Source: Rhodocollybia butyracea (Eukaryota > Basidiomycota > Agaricomycetes > Agaricales > Omphalotaceae). From it: DNA of 64,000 nt. The notes under the pieces were generated by a model. The model had not been told where the DNA came from and ran no database searches. It was given only the letters and a program-made list of their open reading frames with translations. Positions 1-11,020 of this stretch are shown piece by piece. A program made the position numbers and the translations under genes. Every line of letters starts with the position of its first letter. Within the stretch, counting starts at the first letter, position 1. The stretch is from NCBI GenBank assembly GCA_015501585.1, contig JADNRY010000094.1, positions 124,001 through 188,000 of the forward strand, given 5' to 3'.

Positions 1-175
1 GGCTCTCCTCCTTCCACGTTCCGATGAATAGACCCTGATTACTGGAATACGAACTTCAAAATGCATCAGTCACACTGGTACTTCAAGCACACTCGTCATG
101 TCGCGTGTTAAATCTGAGCGCTGCCAGTGGGTGCTGAAAGGTGCTGAAGCACCGCAGCCTGATAGACAGTCACAT
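1..175 (+). pseudogene. Decayed copy of the small-protein gene at 2531
   Basis: Bases 10-170 align with about 2,635-2,855, the second half of the small gene of unit 2, including shared stretches such as CCCTGATTACTGGAATAC against TCCTGTTACTGGAATAC and GTGTTAAATC in both. Small gaps and in-frame stops (for example TGA within the ATGAATAGACCC region) leave no usable frame. The 5' half is outside the window. I read it as a relic made by the tandem duplication, not a working gene. Confidence 0.65.
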
Positions 176-687
176 AGCCTTAGTTCTTGAAGCTGTTGAA
201 CATCATGATTGTGGATCTCATCATCTCCCGTGGCCTAACCATTATTTCCTAATTCAAACGTATATTCCAATCTAATAATGAGACTGAGATTGGAATCGAG
301 TTTCACAGGAATTTGGCTATTCGAGAAGCTCTCTTCGATACCGAAGTAATAGGCCTGCACGCGAACTCCTCGGAAACTTCCCGATAGTCCTCTTTTTGAC
401 ATCCAATCCCACATATCAACAACTTGACTGACAAGTTACCGCCAGCGCTATCTGCTATGGATGGACCGCGAAAGGCAGCCTTTCCTTGGAACGCTCGAGT
501 TCGCCATTCATACATGTCAATCTTTCCAAACATGGCTGTCATGTCATCGGCCTTGAAACCTTCGCGCCTCATTGGCATTCCTTCATCAGTCTTTCATATG
601 TCTCCATCTCAATATCGGCGCAGACTTGCTATACTGATAGTCCAAACGCTTGGGTGCGCCCGAAGGAGAATGCTGATGCTTGAAAAC

Positions 688-695
688 TATTTAAG
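688..695 (+). promoter_or_regulatory. TATA-like box (TATTTAAG) of the first secreted-protein gene
   Basis: TATTTAAG followed by a conserved CTGGTCAAATCCACATCGAA block is found at the same place before both secreted-protein genes (here and at 3414). It lies about 215 bp before the ATG, with a 5'UTR intron (831-884) in between. A CT-rich stretch (about 735-800), common near fungal start sites, follows. Confidence 0.6.
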
Positions 696-903
696 CTGGT
701 CAAATCCACATCGAAAGACATCAATTCGTTCTCTCTTTCAATCTTTGTTCTCTTTCGGCCAGGTTGCCTTTCAAGCCTCTTTTTTCAACTTTCGTTCGTT
801 CTCTCACAATCTTTACGCCCACATCAACAGGTAATGCAGGTCCTCGATATTGTTGCTCATTGCTAACTTTGTACACATTTACAGTCAACACAGTTAGATC
901 ATC

Positions 904-1971
904 ATGTTCACCAAACTTGCTTTGCTTTCTGTTGCCGCTTTAGCCGGTAATGTTATTGCTGCACCTATCAACCCCAAGACTCAGAGCCTGGGTAAACATA
1001 TTGGTCTTACATCTGGTGATCTTGAGATTGACCTTCTCTCGCAGCTCGTCGCTACTTTTCTTTCGATAACTACGACGGTATCTCCAGTTTCAATGGTTTC
1101 GATAACTTCTACGGCGTAGACAACTTCTCTGGATTCGTCAGCAGCCAGGTCGTAGTCGAGCAACAAGAAGAGGTTGTTTGCCAATCCATCAGCATCGAGA
1201 TTGTCCAGCAGAGACTCCTCGTGCTACAGGAAATGGCCAGACGGTGAGTCCCAATGCATTCAGACAGGCGATGACCACTCATAATCATTTTCAGGATCAT
1301 CACCGAACAGATTTGCGAGGTCGAAACCCAAACCGTTGGTACGTATGAGTGGACACCCCTGTGTTAATGTTGATATTGATTTTCATCCTCGTTCAGTCTT
1401 CCAGCAATTCGTTTCTTCCTGCAGCCAGTTCTCCTCTGACTTGCTTCGTACTTCCGGTCGTCACGTTGGATTCGACTCCAACATCGTCAGCCACTTCGGA
1501 AGCATCGTCAACTCTGACGGGTCTCTCTCTACCGTAAGTGGTTCGATTTGACCATGTCAGTATATTTCTAACACCAACTATCAGGATGACCTCGGTTTCT
1601 GTGGACTTGAAGCTGGCCAAAGTATTGTCGTTCCTACTGGAAACAACTGGGACAGCACGACTTCTCCTTCATCGTGCGGTAATGCTTACAGTGCCGCTCT
1701 TAGCGCCTCCAGTAGCATGCCTATTACACCTGCTGCACCTGCTACACCTGTAACGCCTGTTACGCCTATTACGTCTGTTAGCGCCGACAACAGCACCCTC
1801 CCCGCTGTCGCTTCCAACAGCACTGTTGCTGCTGCTACGCCCGTTCTTACCTCTGATAGCAGCAGCGCAACAGACAGCTCTTCCAACAGCACTGTCGCTA
1901 CCCCTGTTATCACCTCCGATAGCAGCAGCGCAACTGACAGCTCCTCCAACAGCACTAGCGCTAGCTCTTAA
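904..1971 (+). CDS. Secreted protein with Ser/Thr-rich repeated tail (copy A)
   Basis: Exons 904-991, 1045-1243, 1295-1338, 1397-1533 and 1585-1971 join in frame to 284 residues. A signal peptide (MFTKLALLSVAALAG..IAA) is followed by a QSF/FSFDN..FDNFYG segment, then the most conserved part (QQEEVVCQ, IEIVQQRLLVLQEMAR, ICEVETQTV, FQQFVSSC) and a glycine-rich end (GQSIV.P.GNNWDS). The last ~95 residues are Pro/Thr/Ser rich with two copies of a TSDSSSATDSSSNST unit, probably O-glycosylated. A further intron, 831-884, lies in the 5'UTR. I recognise this as an Agaricomycete secreted family without a known function; no catalytic motif is visible. The tail is absent from the tandem copy at 3614. 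The ATG is the first one after the 5'UTR intron and begins the signal peptide. Confidence 0.85.
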
Positions 1972-2530
1972 ATGGCCTAGTCAACGGAGTCGTTCTGGTT
2001 TATTCAATAGAAGTGGGTTTGGTTTATGATATTTCGGACATACAGTAGATTAGCTATCTTTGCTTGCCATGGTGCAATGTAAAGTTGATGGCAGTGGACC
2101 AAAGATTTGTAGGATCGCGCGGGGAAGATAATTTACAAATTTTGTTTAATTTTGCGTGAATATCATTCCCATGAGGCTTAAAAACTATATAGAAACACCT
2201 TTGAGAGCGAAAAAACTCCAAGATAATGGTGGAGATAGAATGAAGGTACCCGTATTCCGAACCCCCTTTGAGCTATGTACTTCGGATTAGGATTCGTTTG
2301 CCACCTTGTCAACTATTTTCAGACACGTAGTAGGAGTCGAGTCTCAATGTTCAATCTTGTGGGATCTTCTTAATCTGTAGTCTCATCATAAGCCGGGAAA
2401 CCACGGCTTGGAGTTGGCTCGCCACCTAAAACGGGATTTCACAACTTTGATTAGATTATGATAAGGCGCTTAGTGCTAATCTTGGCATGATGAATTACTA
2501 ATTGGCGCCGAAACTGTTTCTCTGCGCGAC
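1972..2530. other. Intergenic, no gene seen
   Basis: Holds the 3' end of copy A and the upstream region of the small gene at 2531. No open frame of substance on either strand and no repeat that I could identify. Confidence 0.6.
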
Positions 2531-2854
2531 ATGATGGACCCGCCATACTATATTCTTTTCTCTACCCAGCCTGCTTCTCTAGGGCACCCTATTATCCAGT
2601 ATCAGTATGCGGACGACTCACCACTGGCTTTACTTCCGCAGCATCCCGATGAACAGGTCCTGTTACTGGAATACAATGAAAACGCCTCGGTTACAGTGAC
2701 AAGCACTTCTCGAACACTCGCTGTGAAGGGTGTTAAATCCGAAGAAGCGCCTGGTGCAGCGGCTGAGAACAAACACAATGACAAAATGTATATAATCGAG
2801 GCAACAACAATGTCGAAAACCGACAAGTTCGTAAATGTTTGGACCGTCACATAG
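2531..2854 (+). CDS. Small conserved Agaricomycete protein, unknown function
   Basis: A single-exon frame of 107 residues, opening MMDPPYYILFSTQP and carrying HPIIQYQYADDSPLALLP and QHPDEQVLLLEY, with a MYIIEATT strand near the end. The pattern YADDSPL..LLP..PDE.VL is one I associate with a small soluble family widespread in mushroom genomes, without known role. There is no signal peptide or membrane segment. That a decayed copy sits at the equivalent place in the other tandem unit supports that it is a real gene. The start could be either of the two leading Met codons. Confidence 0.7.
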   Translation: MMDPPYYILFSTQPASLGHPIIQYQYADDSPLALLPQHPDEQVLLLEYNENASVTVTSTSRTLAVKGVKSEEAPGAAAENKHNDKMYIIEATTMSKTDKFVNVWTVT

Positions 2855-3413
2855 CCTGTGGTTGAAGCTGATGAACATTATGATTGTGGTATTTCAGACT
2901 TCATCTCCCAGGGGACCTTCCCTCTCCTCAATCCCTTATTGCACAGTTCAAGCAGAGGTGAGTAATATATCAAATCTAAATAACGAGCTGTTGAATAAGA
3001 ATTGATAGAAACCTGGCGATCCGAGAAGCTCTCGCATACCCTGAGGGGCTATGATTCAACTTCACGGACTCGGCAATCTCCCGATAATCCTGTCTTTGGC
3101 ATCCAACTGTACATATCAACATTTGACTGACAACTTACTGCCAGCGCTACCTACTTCGGACACGTCACGGACGCAGCTTTTTCTTAGAACGCACTAGTTT
3201 GCCTTTCATACGTCTTAATCCACATGGACATGACCGATTTCCCCATTTCCAGTGCGATGCTGCCGCTGTTTCCTGGTGGAAACCCGACTTTCGCATCCTG
3301 ATCTACATAGAGCATCTACAACTCAGCGCAATTCCACGATCATTACTTCACCCGTCTTTCAGATGTCTTGTGCCTATGCCAAATTCTCGTTGGGATATTG
3401 ACGCTTGAAAACC

Positions 3414-3421
3414 TATTTAAG
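3414..3421 (+). promoter_or_regulatory. TATA-like box (TATTTAAG) of the second secreted-protein gene
   Basis: Same motif and surroundings as at 688; about 200 bp before the ATG at 3614, with the 5'UTR intron 3549-3595 between. Conservation in both duplicates suggests shared transcriptional control. Confidence 0.6.
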
Positions 3422-3613
3422 CTGGTCAAATCCACATCGAAGACCATCCCATTAACTTTTCGTTCTCTTTCAATCCCTTGGTTTTCTTCTAGCCCGGCGC
3501 TCTTTCACTTCGTCCGCTCTATCACTATCTTTACACCCACGTCAACAGGTATGGGCGTCCTCGATAATGGTGTGCTTATCACTAACTTTATGCAGTAACT
3601 CACTTGAATCATC

Positions 3614-4456
3614 ATGTTTGCCAAATTTGCCCTTCCTTTGCTTTCCATCTCCGCTTTGGCCGGTAGTGCTATCGCTGCGCCTTTCAACCCCAAGACTCAG
3701 AGCTTAGGTGAATATAACGTGTTTTCATTCAGCGATCTTGAAAACTCACTCGCACTCTCAGCTCGTCGCTATCAATCTTTTGATAACTGGGGTGGTATTT
3801 CCAGCTTCGACGGTTTCGATAACTTCTACGGCGAAGACAACTTTTCAGGGGTGGTCAGCAGTCAGGTCGTAGTCGAGCAACAAGAAGAGGTTGTTTGCCA
3901 ATCCCTCAGCATCGAGATCGTCCAGCAGAGACTCCTTGTGCTGCAGGAAATGGCTAGACAGTAAGCCTCGATCATTCATCTCCACTGTAAACCCCTCATA
4001 TTCGTATTTAGGATCATTACAGAACAGATCTGCGAAGTTGAAACTCAAACAGTTGGTGCGTACAAGTAGACAGTTCTTTGACAGTATTGATACTGATTTC
4101 ATTATCGTTCAGTCTTCCAGCAATTCGTTTCTTCCTGCAGCCAGTTCTCCTCCGATCTGCTCCGTACTTCTGGCCGCCAAGTTGGATATGACTCCAACAT
4201 TGTTAGCAACTTTGGAAACTTCTACAATTCTGACGGTTCTCTTTCCACCGTAAGTCACTCGATTCGACCGCATGGATACGCTTCTAATGCCCACTTTCTT
4301 CAGTCTGACTTTGGTTTCTCTGGAAGTGACGCTGGTCAAAGTCTTATCGTTCCTAGTGGAAACAACTGGGATAGCTCGAGTTCCCTTCATCAGTCGGTAG
4401 TGCTTTCAATGCCGCTGTTAGCGCTTCCACCGGCACTACTACCAGTGCCTAGGTAG
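3614..4456 (+). CDS. Secreted protein, tandem paralogue (copy B), frameshifted tail
   Basis: Exons 3614-3707, 3762-3960, 4012-4055, 4113-4249 and 4304-4456 give 208 residues. The intron positions and phases match copy A. Signal peptide, the FDNFYGEDNFSG segment, QQEEVVCQS, the IVQQRLLVLQEMAR helix and FQQFVSSCSQFSSDLLR are all kept. Compared with copy A, one base is missing around 4,382-4,395 (after GNNWDSSSS). From there the frame differs and ends in an unrelated Leu/Pro-rich 20-residue tail (stop 4454-4456). Without the lost base the frame would read Ser/Ala/Thr-rich residues to a TAG at 4450. The long repeated tail of copy A is missing. Function unknown; probably still secreted. Confidence 0.75.
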
Positions 4457-4689
4457 CCCGGTCAGGCTAGTGTGCCTATTGAAGCAGTAGGAAACTACTT
4501 AGTGACAAATCGTTCTTGGTATATGTGGTGGAAGTGGATGTAATTAGTGATATCTCGAGTAGACGATAGCTTAGTTTTTATATTACTTATTGCGGCGCGA
4601 CTCAATATGAAACAAACCTTCGCGTGTACCTGCGTGGACTTTCGGTTTTCCGAGGCCAGCTGACTCGTTTTGCTGGCAGGCAGGAGGAG

Positions 4690-4697
4690 TATATATG
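4690..4697 (+). promoter_or_regulatory. TATA box of the beta-glucosidase gene
   Basis: TATATATG lies about 105 bp before the ATG at 4799, in a stretch with no competing start codon in frame. Confidence 0.55.
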
Positions 4698-4798
4698 GAT
4701 CCGAAGTTCATCTTCGGCGAAACCTCGGAAATATTCATTTCCTTAACTTGATCCACGACGACCTATGATTACTGTTTCCACTTTTTCTTTCTTCCCTT

Positions 4799-7700
4799 AT
4801 GGCGCCTTCGGATTTCGCAAAAGCCAATATCGATGAGATTGTTCAGCAGTTAACCGAAGAAGAAGCGATTTTGTTGATCGCTGGTGTTGGTTTTTGGCAT
4901 ACACATGGCATTGAACGATTAGGCGTACCAGCTGTAAAGGCGCGTCATCTTCAGTCTTGGGCTTGGCTTTTCATCTAATGTACTCATTTAGGTCTCTGAT
5001 GGACCCAATGGCATTCGAGGAAACCACTTTTTCATGGGCACTCCTGCTAAATGTCTTCCTGTGGGTCTCGAACTTTGTCTATCCTCATTCCCTAAAGCTT
5101 ATCATCGATGTAATTAGTCGGCTACTGCTCTCGGCGCAACCTGGAATACTGAACTTGTCGAGACCGTTGGCCTCAAGCTCCTTGCTCCTGAAGCCAAGCT
5201 CCGCGGAGCGGCGGTCGCTTTGGCTCCTACCTGCAACATTCAACGCGTAGGTCGTGTTTGTTGATGAACGAACCCAGCATATTAACCTGTAATCACAGAA
5301 TCCTCTAGGTGGCAGGGTGAAATTCTCTATTTTTTTTCTCGATTCAAATATTGGTTGTCTAATTGGAATAATTATCAGAGTTTCGAGAGTTTCTCGGAAG
5401 ACCCTCATCTCTCGGGCATGATAGCTGCTGCCTATGTCAAAGGTGTTCAGAGCGGAGGCATTGCAACGACTATCAAGCACTTTGTGTGAGCATCATTCTG
5501 TTTCAAAATACGTTCTTCTCTTCTGAACTCTGGTTAGTGGAAATGACAAGGAGAACGATCGTATGGCCTACGATAGTATCATGAGTGACCGTGCTTTGCG
5601 AGAAATTTATCTCATGCCCTTCATGCTTGCGCAAAAGTACGCCCAGCCGTGGAGTTACATGACAGCGTAAGTGTTGCTTTTCCGTTGAGGCTTTAACTGA
5701 TGAGCTGCTGTAGTTACAACAGAGTCAATGGAACACACGTATCTGAAAATCCTCTGATTATCCAGAAAATTCTCCGCGACGAATGGAAGTTTAACGGAAT
5801 GGTTAGTGGATTGATTCATGTATATGTCTGCACGCTAAAAGTCACTGGTTCAGATCATGAGCGATTGGTACGCATATTCAGTAATTTGACAACGATAGTA
5901 GTGCTTATATCTCATTAAGGTTCGGAATCTTCAGTATCGATCATAGTATCAACGCTGGCCTCGACCTTGAGATGCCCGGAACGAACAAATGGAGGACGTT
6001 GGACTTGGTGAAACGTTCAATCCAATCTCGCAAGATCACTCTTCGAACGGTGAAAGCCAGGGCTAGAAAGGTTCTCGAATTTGTTCAGAAATGTTGCCAA
6101 GAATGCCCAGAGGTGTGTCGACAACTCGTTTTCCGTGCTTCAGTGTTTTCTCAATGGCTGGTCAGGTTATCGACGGGGATGGCGAAGAAAGGACCGTCGA
6201 AACTGACGACGACAAGATCCTCATGCGCAAAGTTGCTGCAGAATCAATTGTACTGCTCAAAAACGATGGCGGCATACTTCCGCTTAAACCCAAGTTACAA
6301 GGGCTGAAGAAGATCGCTATCATTGGCGGCAATGCTAAAGCCCGAGTTCTATCTGGTGGTGGATCGGCTGCGTTGAAGCCATCCTACTTTATTTCCCCAT
6401 ATGAAGGTATCGTCAACGCCTTGCGAGAAGAACATGGAAGTGATGTTGAGGTCACCTACTGTGAAGGGGCGAGATGTGAGTTTACCCAGCTCCTTGATCT
6501 CCTCGTACTGAACATGCTCTCCAGCTTACATGACAATGCCTACCCTCGAGCAAGAACTGGTTACCGAGGACGGTAAACCTGGATGGATTGGATCGTGGTA
6601 TCCCCATCTGAGCGATGAGAGCATGACACGAGCCGACAAACCATTAAGCTCGCGTTTGATAGACGAAACTCGGATATTCATCAGTACCTCTTACCCCAAA
6701 GAGTTGACAAAGAGGTGGACATTGCAGTTACGTGGATTCCTGAAACCGAGGGAGGTTGATACCCCTTTCGAGTTTGGTCTAATGGTTGCAGGCAGGGCGA
6801 AAGTACGTTCTCGATGATCTCTATAGATTCCTTTGCTCAATCTTTCTAGCTTTTCGTCGACGGACAACTAGTTATTGACAATTGGACTCGTCAGCGACGA
6901 GGAGAGTCATTTTTCAACAGCGGAACCCTAGAAGAGCGGGGTGTTTTCACACTGAAAGCCAACGTGAAGCACGAGGTTGTTGTTGAGTTCTGTAATGTCC
7001 GTGGGCCTGCAGATGGGGACGAAGATGAAGTCATTATGGACAGGTAATGCTCAAGATTCCTAGTCTGCGATATAAGCTAACCTCTTGTAGTAATCCTGCG
7101 GTTCAGCTGGGAGGAGATACGGTTGAAGACTTCGACAAACTCATGGATCGGGCTGTATCCGTGGCGAAAGAGGCCGACGCAGTCATCGCCGTCGTGGGTT
7201 TGAATGCAGACTGGGAAACCGAAGGATATGACCGATCTACTCTTGCTCTTCCTGGAAGAACAGACGAACTGATTTCCAAGGTTGCGGCGAGCAACAAGAA
7301 GACTGTGGTTGTAACGCAATCCGTAAATCTTTCCTTCGTTTCATAGTTCAATGCTAATGTTAATGTTAACTTAGGGATCAGCGATCACAATGCCCTGGGC
7401 AGACGAGGTCCCCAGTATCTTGCATGCATGGTATCTAGGCAATGCAACTGGTGATGCAATCGCGGACGCTGTATTAGGAAAGCACAATCCATCTGGTAAG
7501 ATGAGCATGACGTTCCCCAAGACGCTCGAGGACGTTCCTTCCTATGGCCATTTCCACTCTGAGAACGGCAAGGTTAGCATTGAAGGTTTGCACAATCTAC
7601 CACCGCTTACTTATACTTCGATGCTAGGTTCGGTACGCAGAAGATCTTTACGTGGTGCGTAAACCGGATGGCACTTGAATGAATATAACATTTATAGCGT

Positions 7701-8215
7701 CCGTAGGGGTACAAGCACTACCAACATCGCCATATTGCCCCACAGTTTGCCTTCGGGTACGTCTTGCCTCCTTATTGCTATTCGATCGAAACTTATGAAA
7801 CTACAGCCATGGACTCTCGTATACGACATTTTCGGTGTCGTCACTAAAGCTTTCCGAGCCTTCCATCAGCGATGTTGAATGTAACTTTACTGCGACTGTC
7901 ACCATCACCAATACAGGATCCATTCCAGGATCGGAAGTTGTTCAGGTCTACGTAACTCTTCCTTCCACCCCGGAATATACACACCCTGCTTTGCAGCTTA
8001 AAGCATTCCACAAAGTACAGAATTTGCAACCCGGAAAGAGCAAAGACCTCGAAATCTCACTGGACAAATACGCGGTGTCATACTGGGATGACAAAATCAA
8101 CAGCTGGGTGGTCGAGAAAGGTGTCTATGGCGTTCACGTTGGAGTCAGCAGCGAAAATCTTTCCCTTGAAGGTAGACTTGAGTTAAAAGCAGGCTTTGAG
8201 TGGAACGGTTTGTAA
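4799..8215 (+). CDS. Beta-glucosidase, glycoside hydrolase family 3, with PA14 domain
   Basis: More than a dozen short introns; the spliced protein is about 830 residues. Order of parts: GH3 N-terminal barrel ([30 protein letters not shown] then [39 protein letters not shown], then IMSDWFG with the nucleophile Asp, whose codon is just before the intron at about 5868); GH3 C-terminal sandwich ([25 protein letters not shown]); PA14 insert ([20 protein letters not shown]); the second half of the C-terminal domain ([15 protein letters not shown] with the likely acid/base Glu, [18 protein letters not shown]); and a fibronectin-III-like end ([18 protein letters not shown]). No signal peptide, so it probably acts inside the cell on cellobiose or glucosides. 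All exon joins keep frame; no lesion seen. Closest in layout to fungal intracellular GH3 glucosidases. Confidence 0.92.
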
Positions 8216-8414
8216 ACGTACTTGATGACCAGTAAAGACCCTTTTTTCAAAGCGAATGTATCTTGATGTATCCTCTAATCCAGTATTTAAGGTTAAGCCC
8301 AAGGTCCGATAACAGCTCGCTTCAGATCCGATGAGTTACACGCCTTGATATTCATTGGGGCGAAAAAAGGTCCCGCTGTTTACCTCCGTTCTACATAGTT
8401 CTGCCCCTGCAGAC

Positions 8415-8422
8415 TATTTAAG
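8415..8422 (+). promoter_or_regulatory. TATA-like box (TATTTAAG) of the F-box gene
   Basis: TATTTAAG about 155 bp before the proposed ATG at 8576. The rest of 8216-8575 holds only the 3' end of the glucosidase gene and a pyrimidine-rich leader. Confidence 0.45.
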
Positions 8423-8575
8423 CGTGGATTTAACCATATAATTCCTTCCCTGCTTTTTGCCTCTCAGTTTTGTACGTATCTGCTCAAATTAAAATTCACG
8501 TCACTGTCTCTGCGGAGTAGTTGAGTGCGGATTTAGCCTTACAGTTCTCTCTCTCTGTGTCTCTTGGTTTCGGAC

Positions 8576-9829
8576 ATGGTATGGAAGTCTTAACGCGCCT
8601 ACTACATATCGTATACTGACCCTGTTGTCGATAGCGACCGCCGTTGTCTAGTCTCGAGTCATTGCGTACTGTCCACATCCTTGATTGCGATATTCTCACA
8701 GAGATTTTCAGCGTTTGTGTTGTACTAGATTCACTTGAAGATAGTTCAACTCTAGACACCCGTCGCGCTCCTTGGGTATTGGGGCAGGTGTGTCATATGT
8801 GGCGACAGATCGCTCTGTCTTCTCCTCTTCTCTGGGTGTACATCAAAATCCGAAATGCCGGCTCACAAAGCAACGAGGCTTATATGCTATTCCTTCTTGA
8901 TTTGCACATTTCCCGCTCGAAGTCCTGCAACCTTAATGTGGATATTCACTGCGGAATAGGGTTTCAACGCTGCCCATTGATTTTGCTGAAACTTATATCT
9001 ACATCTTCACGCTGGAACGTCCTTGCAATAAACATTCCACTTTCGTCATATACATCTCTATCCGCACTCGCCGGGCGCCTTCGAGTTGATTCGCTGCAAA
9101 TGCTTCACATTCACTCTCCTCATCGAAATAAACAGCAAGCGATGCATGACTTCGGTCAATTGATGGATGTTATCAGGATATTTAAATTCTGTTATAATCT
9201 TCGGCACCTTTCCCTTCACGATATCCCATTTCCACGAGATATATTCCAGCTACCATGGTCTGAAATTCAGCATTTCAGCTCTCGCTCATTGTCCACTTTG
9301 ACTGACAACTGGACGTCATTCAGGACTTTGCTGGGACTTCGTAACCTGACTTTTTGTCTTCTTGAATGCCGATTGTCTGCGAATTGCCAAAAGACACCAC
9401 TCCTTACTCTACCGGTACTTCATTCAATGACACTTATTTCCACAAATGATGATGTTGGAGTTGGAGACGGAAGAGAAGTGGTGCAGATGCTTTCCTGGTT
9501 GACACTTCCTTCTCTTAAGTGCTTGCGGCTTCATCACAAGTTGCAAGAAGAGTCAGAGGCATGTCTTATCCATGAGTTGACTCAACTTGTTTCCCGGTCT
9601 CGCTGTGCGACAAAAGAACTTCTGCTGCACCTATCTCCTCCACTCAGCGGTACTAGCATCGCTAGTATTACATCGAATGTGAGCAACTTCCTCTTGAAAA
9701 AATACTGGCCTTCAATATTCAAGCTTCCAGGTACCAAATTCTGAACTTTTACGACAGATACAAACTTCTCCCTTGTGCTCCGGAATCTCAGGGCCTGCTT
9801 TCTGTCCAGTTACAGGATGCCAGCGATGA
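8576..9829 (+). CDS. F-box-like protein
   Basis: ATG at 8576-8578 is followed at once by a 56-bp intron (8579-8634); exon 2 then reads RPPLSSLESLRTVHILDCDIL. No ATG exists in the main frame before the upstream stop, so the split start is needed. An F-box-like motif is seen: ILTEIFSVC, then WVLGQVCHMWRQIALSSPLLW, the pattern of mushroom F-box/LRR proteins that feed substrates to SCF ubiquitin ligases. Leucine-rich stretches follow (LRVDSLQMLHIHSP, LRHLSLHDIPFP, LPVLHSMTLIS, LPSLKCLRLHHKL). The 3' end is uncertain. Either translation stops at 9744 (370 aa), or an intron 9679-9730 is removed and it stops at 9829 (381 aa). Both are in frame. Highly expanded family in mushrooms; substrate unknown. 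Confidence 0.75.
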
Positions 9830-9976
9830 TGGGTTAAGATAATTTAACCTGGTAGATGTAGTGTACTAGAACGATATCTGGATTCTAGAAATTGATATTG
9901 AAGGTCCAAAGTCAACGAATGTGGTGGACAATGGGAATTGATATTAAAGGCCGATAGTATAGCTAAACAATGGCTA

Positions 9977-10013
9977 TTACTATATTTGGCAATGGTATTG
10001 CCAAATATAGTAA
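9977..10013. repeat. Perfect 16-bp inverted repeat (hairpin) upstream of the gene at 10166
   Basis: TTACTATATTTGGCAA (9977-9992) and its exact complement (9998-10013) flank a 5-base loop. It lies about 150 bp before the next ATG. Weaker complementarity extends outward (GGCTAT on one side, ATAGC on the other). It could be a small MITE relic or a cis element; nothing decides. Confidence 0.7.
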
Positions 10014-10165
10014 CAGTTATAGCAACAGTGACCACAATGTCATTGATAACCACACGAGGGTCAAGTTGAAACGAATCTGTAATCGTATAAAATCATTTGT
10101 TATCCCGCTGCCTTCCTCCGCCATCTCATCTTTTCCGAACCTTAGAGCTACTTCTCACTGATAAC

Positions 10166-11020
10166 ATGGCACAACTCGTTAACACAACCACGCAGTCGGC
10201 TGCGATGCTATCGTCGTCGCAAACACTGGCGGCCCAGCTTGCTCACATTCCTCGTTACAGCGGAACTTTCTCTCCTTTTGAGGATGAATCTGACGAGTTA
10301 CCAGAAGGGGAATGGGAAACGACTAGTACTGGGACTGGCGATGATATCGCTGTGAGTCATCTTAGCAGGCCGCGTTACATGATCCAACTAATCTTTTCGT
10401 AGGCCCGTATTTCCAGGCTCGTTGATTCTTTCTTTGCGGATGATCCCTTCGAAAATCCTGAGCAGTCAAGGGATTCCGATCTAAGCCCCGGTGGGGCAGA
10501 AGTAACAGACACATCAAACTGTTATTGGGGGTCTGGTAGTACCCCGTTGTGGTCAACCAAGCTATACGGGGCCTCTCACTTTGAGCGACGACTTGATCCC
10601 CCAACTTTTACGCCTAAACCTTTCCAGGCTATCCACAGCGGACATTTCTCAGGGAATGAGCGCCTAGGGCAGCCGTTCTATCCTGATCCCGCATATTACT
10701 ATGCCCTCCTTCATAGTTACATCATGGATCGCTTTCTTCGCCTAAACCAACCACCGATGACGGAAGACAACCTGCGACCCGTCTTCACCAATCCATGGGA
10801 CCAAAATACTCTCATAGAGTCCCGCATTACCAGTGGCGGAAATTTGATATACTCTACGGATGCTGTTTCGAGGAAGATAGCCATAGCCAGGGAGAGACCT
10901 ACCACAACGCCGAGGAATTATTTTGGTTCAGATCATGATGAAATGTATAGAGCTCCTGTTAAAGGACCAGTCGTAGCCCACACTACTCATTGGCGGCATG
11001 GATGTGTGCGCGCGCCCTGA
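10166..11020 (+). CDS. Hypothetical protein, 267 aa, not recognised
   Basis: Two exons, 10166-10351 and 10403-11020, joined at GCT|gtgagt...cgtag|GCC in phase 0. The N-terminal ~90 residues are Ser/Thr and acid rich (FSPFEDESDELPEGEWE, FFADDPFENPEQS) and probably disordered. The rest is more compact and aromatic: GSTPLWSTKLYGASHFE, PFYPDPAYYYALLHSYIMD, VFTNPWDQNTLIESRI. No signal peptide, membrane segment or known motif. The even codon quality over both exons and the in-frame splice support a real gene. Function unknown. Confidence 0.65.

Larger units (their letters stand above)
1..4600 (+). repeat. Tandem segmental duplication, two units of about 2.6 kb
   Basis: Unit 1 (1 to about 2,050) and unit 2 (about 2,630 to 4,560) match along their length. 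Each has a small-protein gene, a shared linker (for example 180-260 against 2,850-2,930), a promoter with TATTTAAG, a 5'UTR intron and a five-exon secreted-protein gene. The small gene of unit 1 has decayed and its 5' end lies off the window. In unit 2 the secreted gene has lost its Ser/Thr tail and has a frameshift near the 3' end. Seen directly by comparing the copies. Confidence 0.85.
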
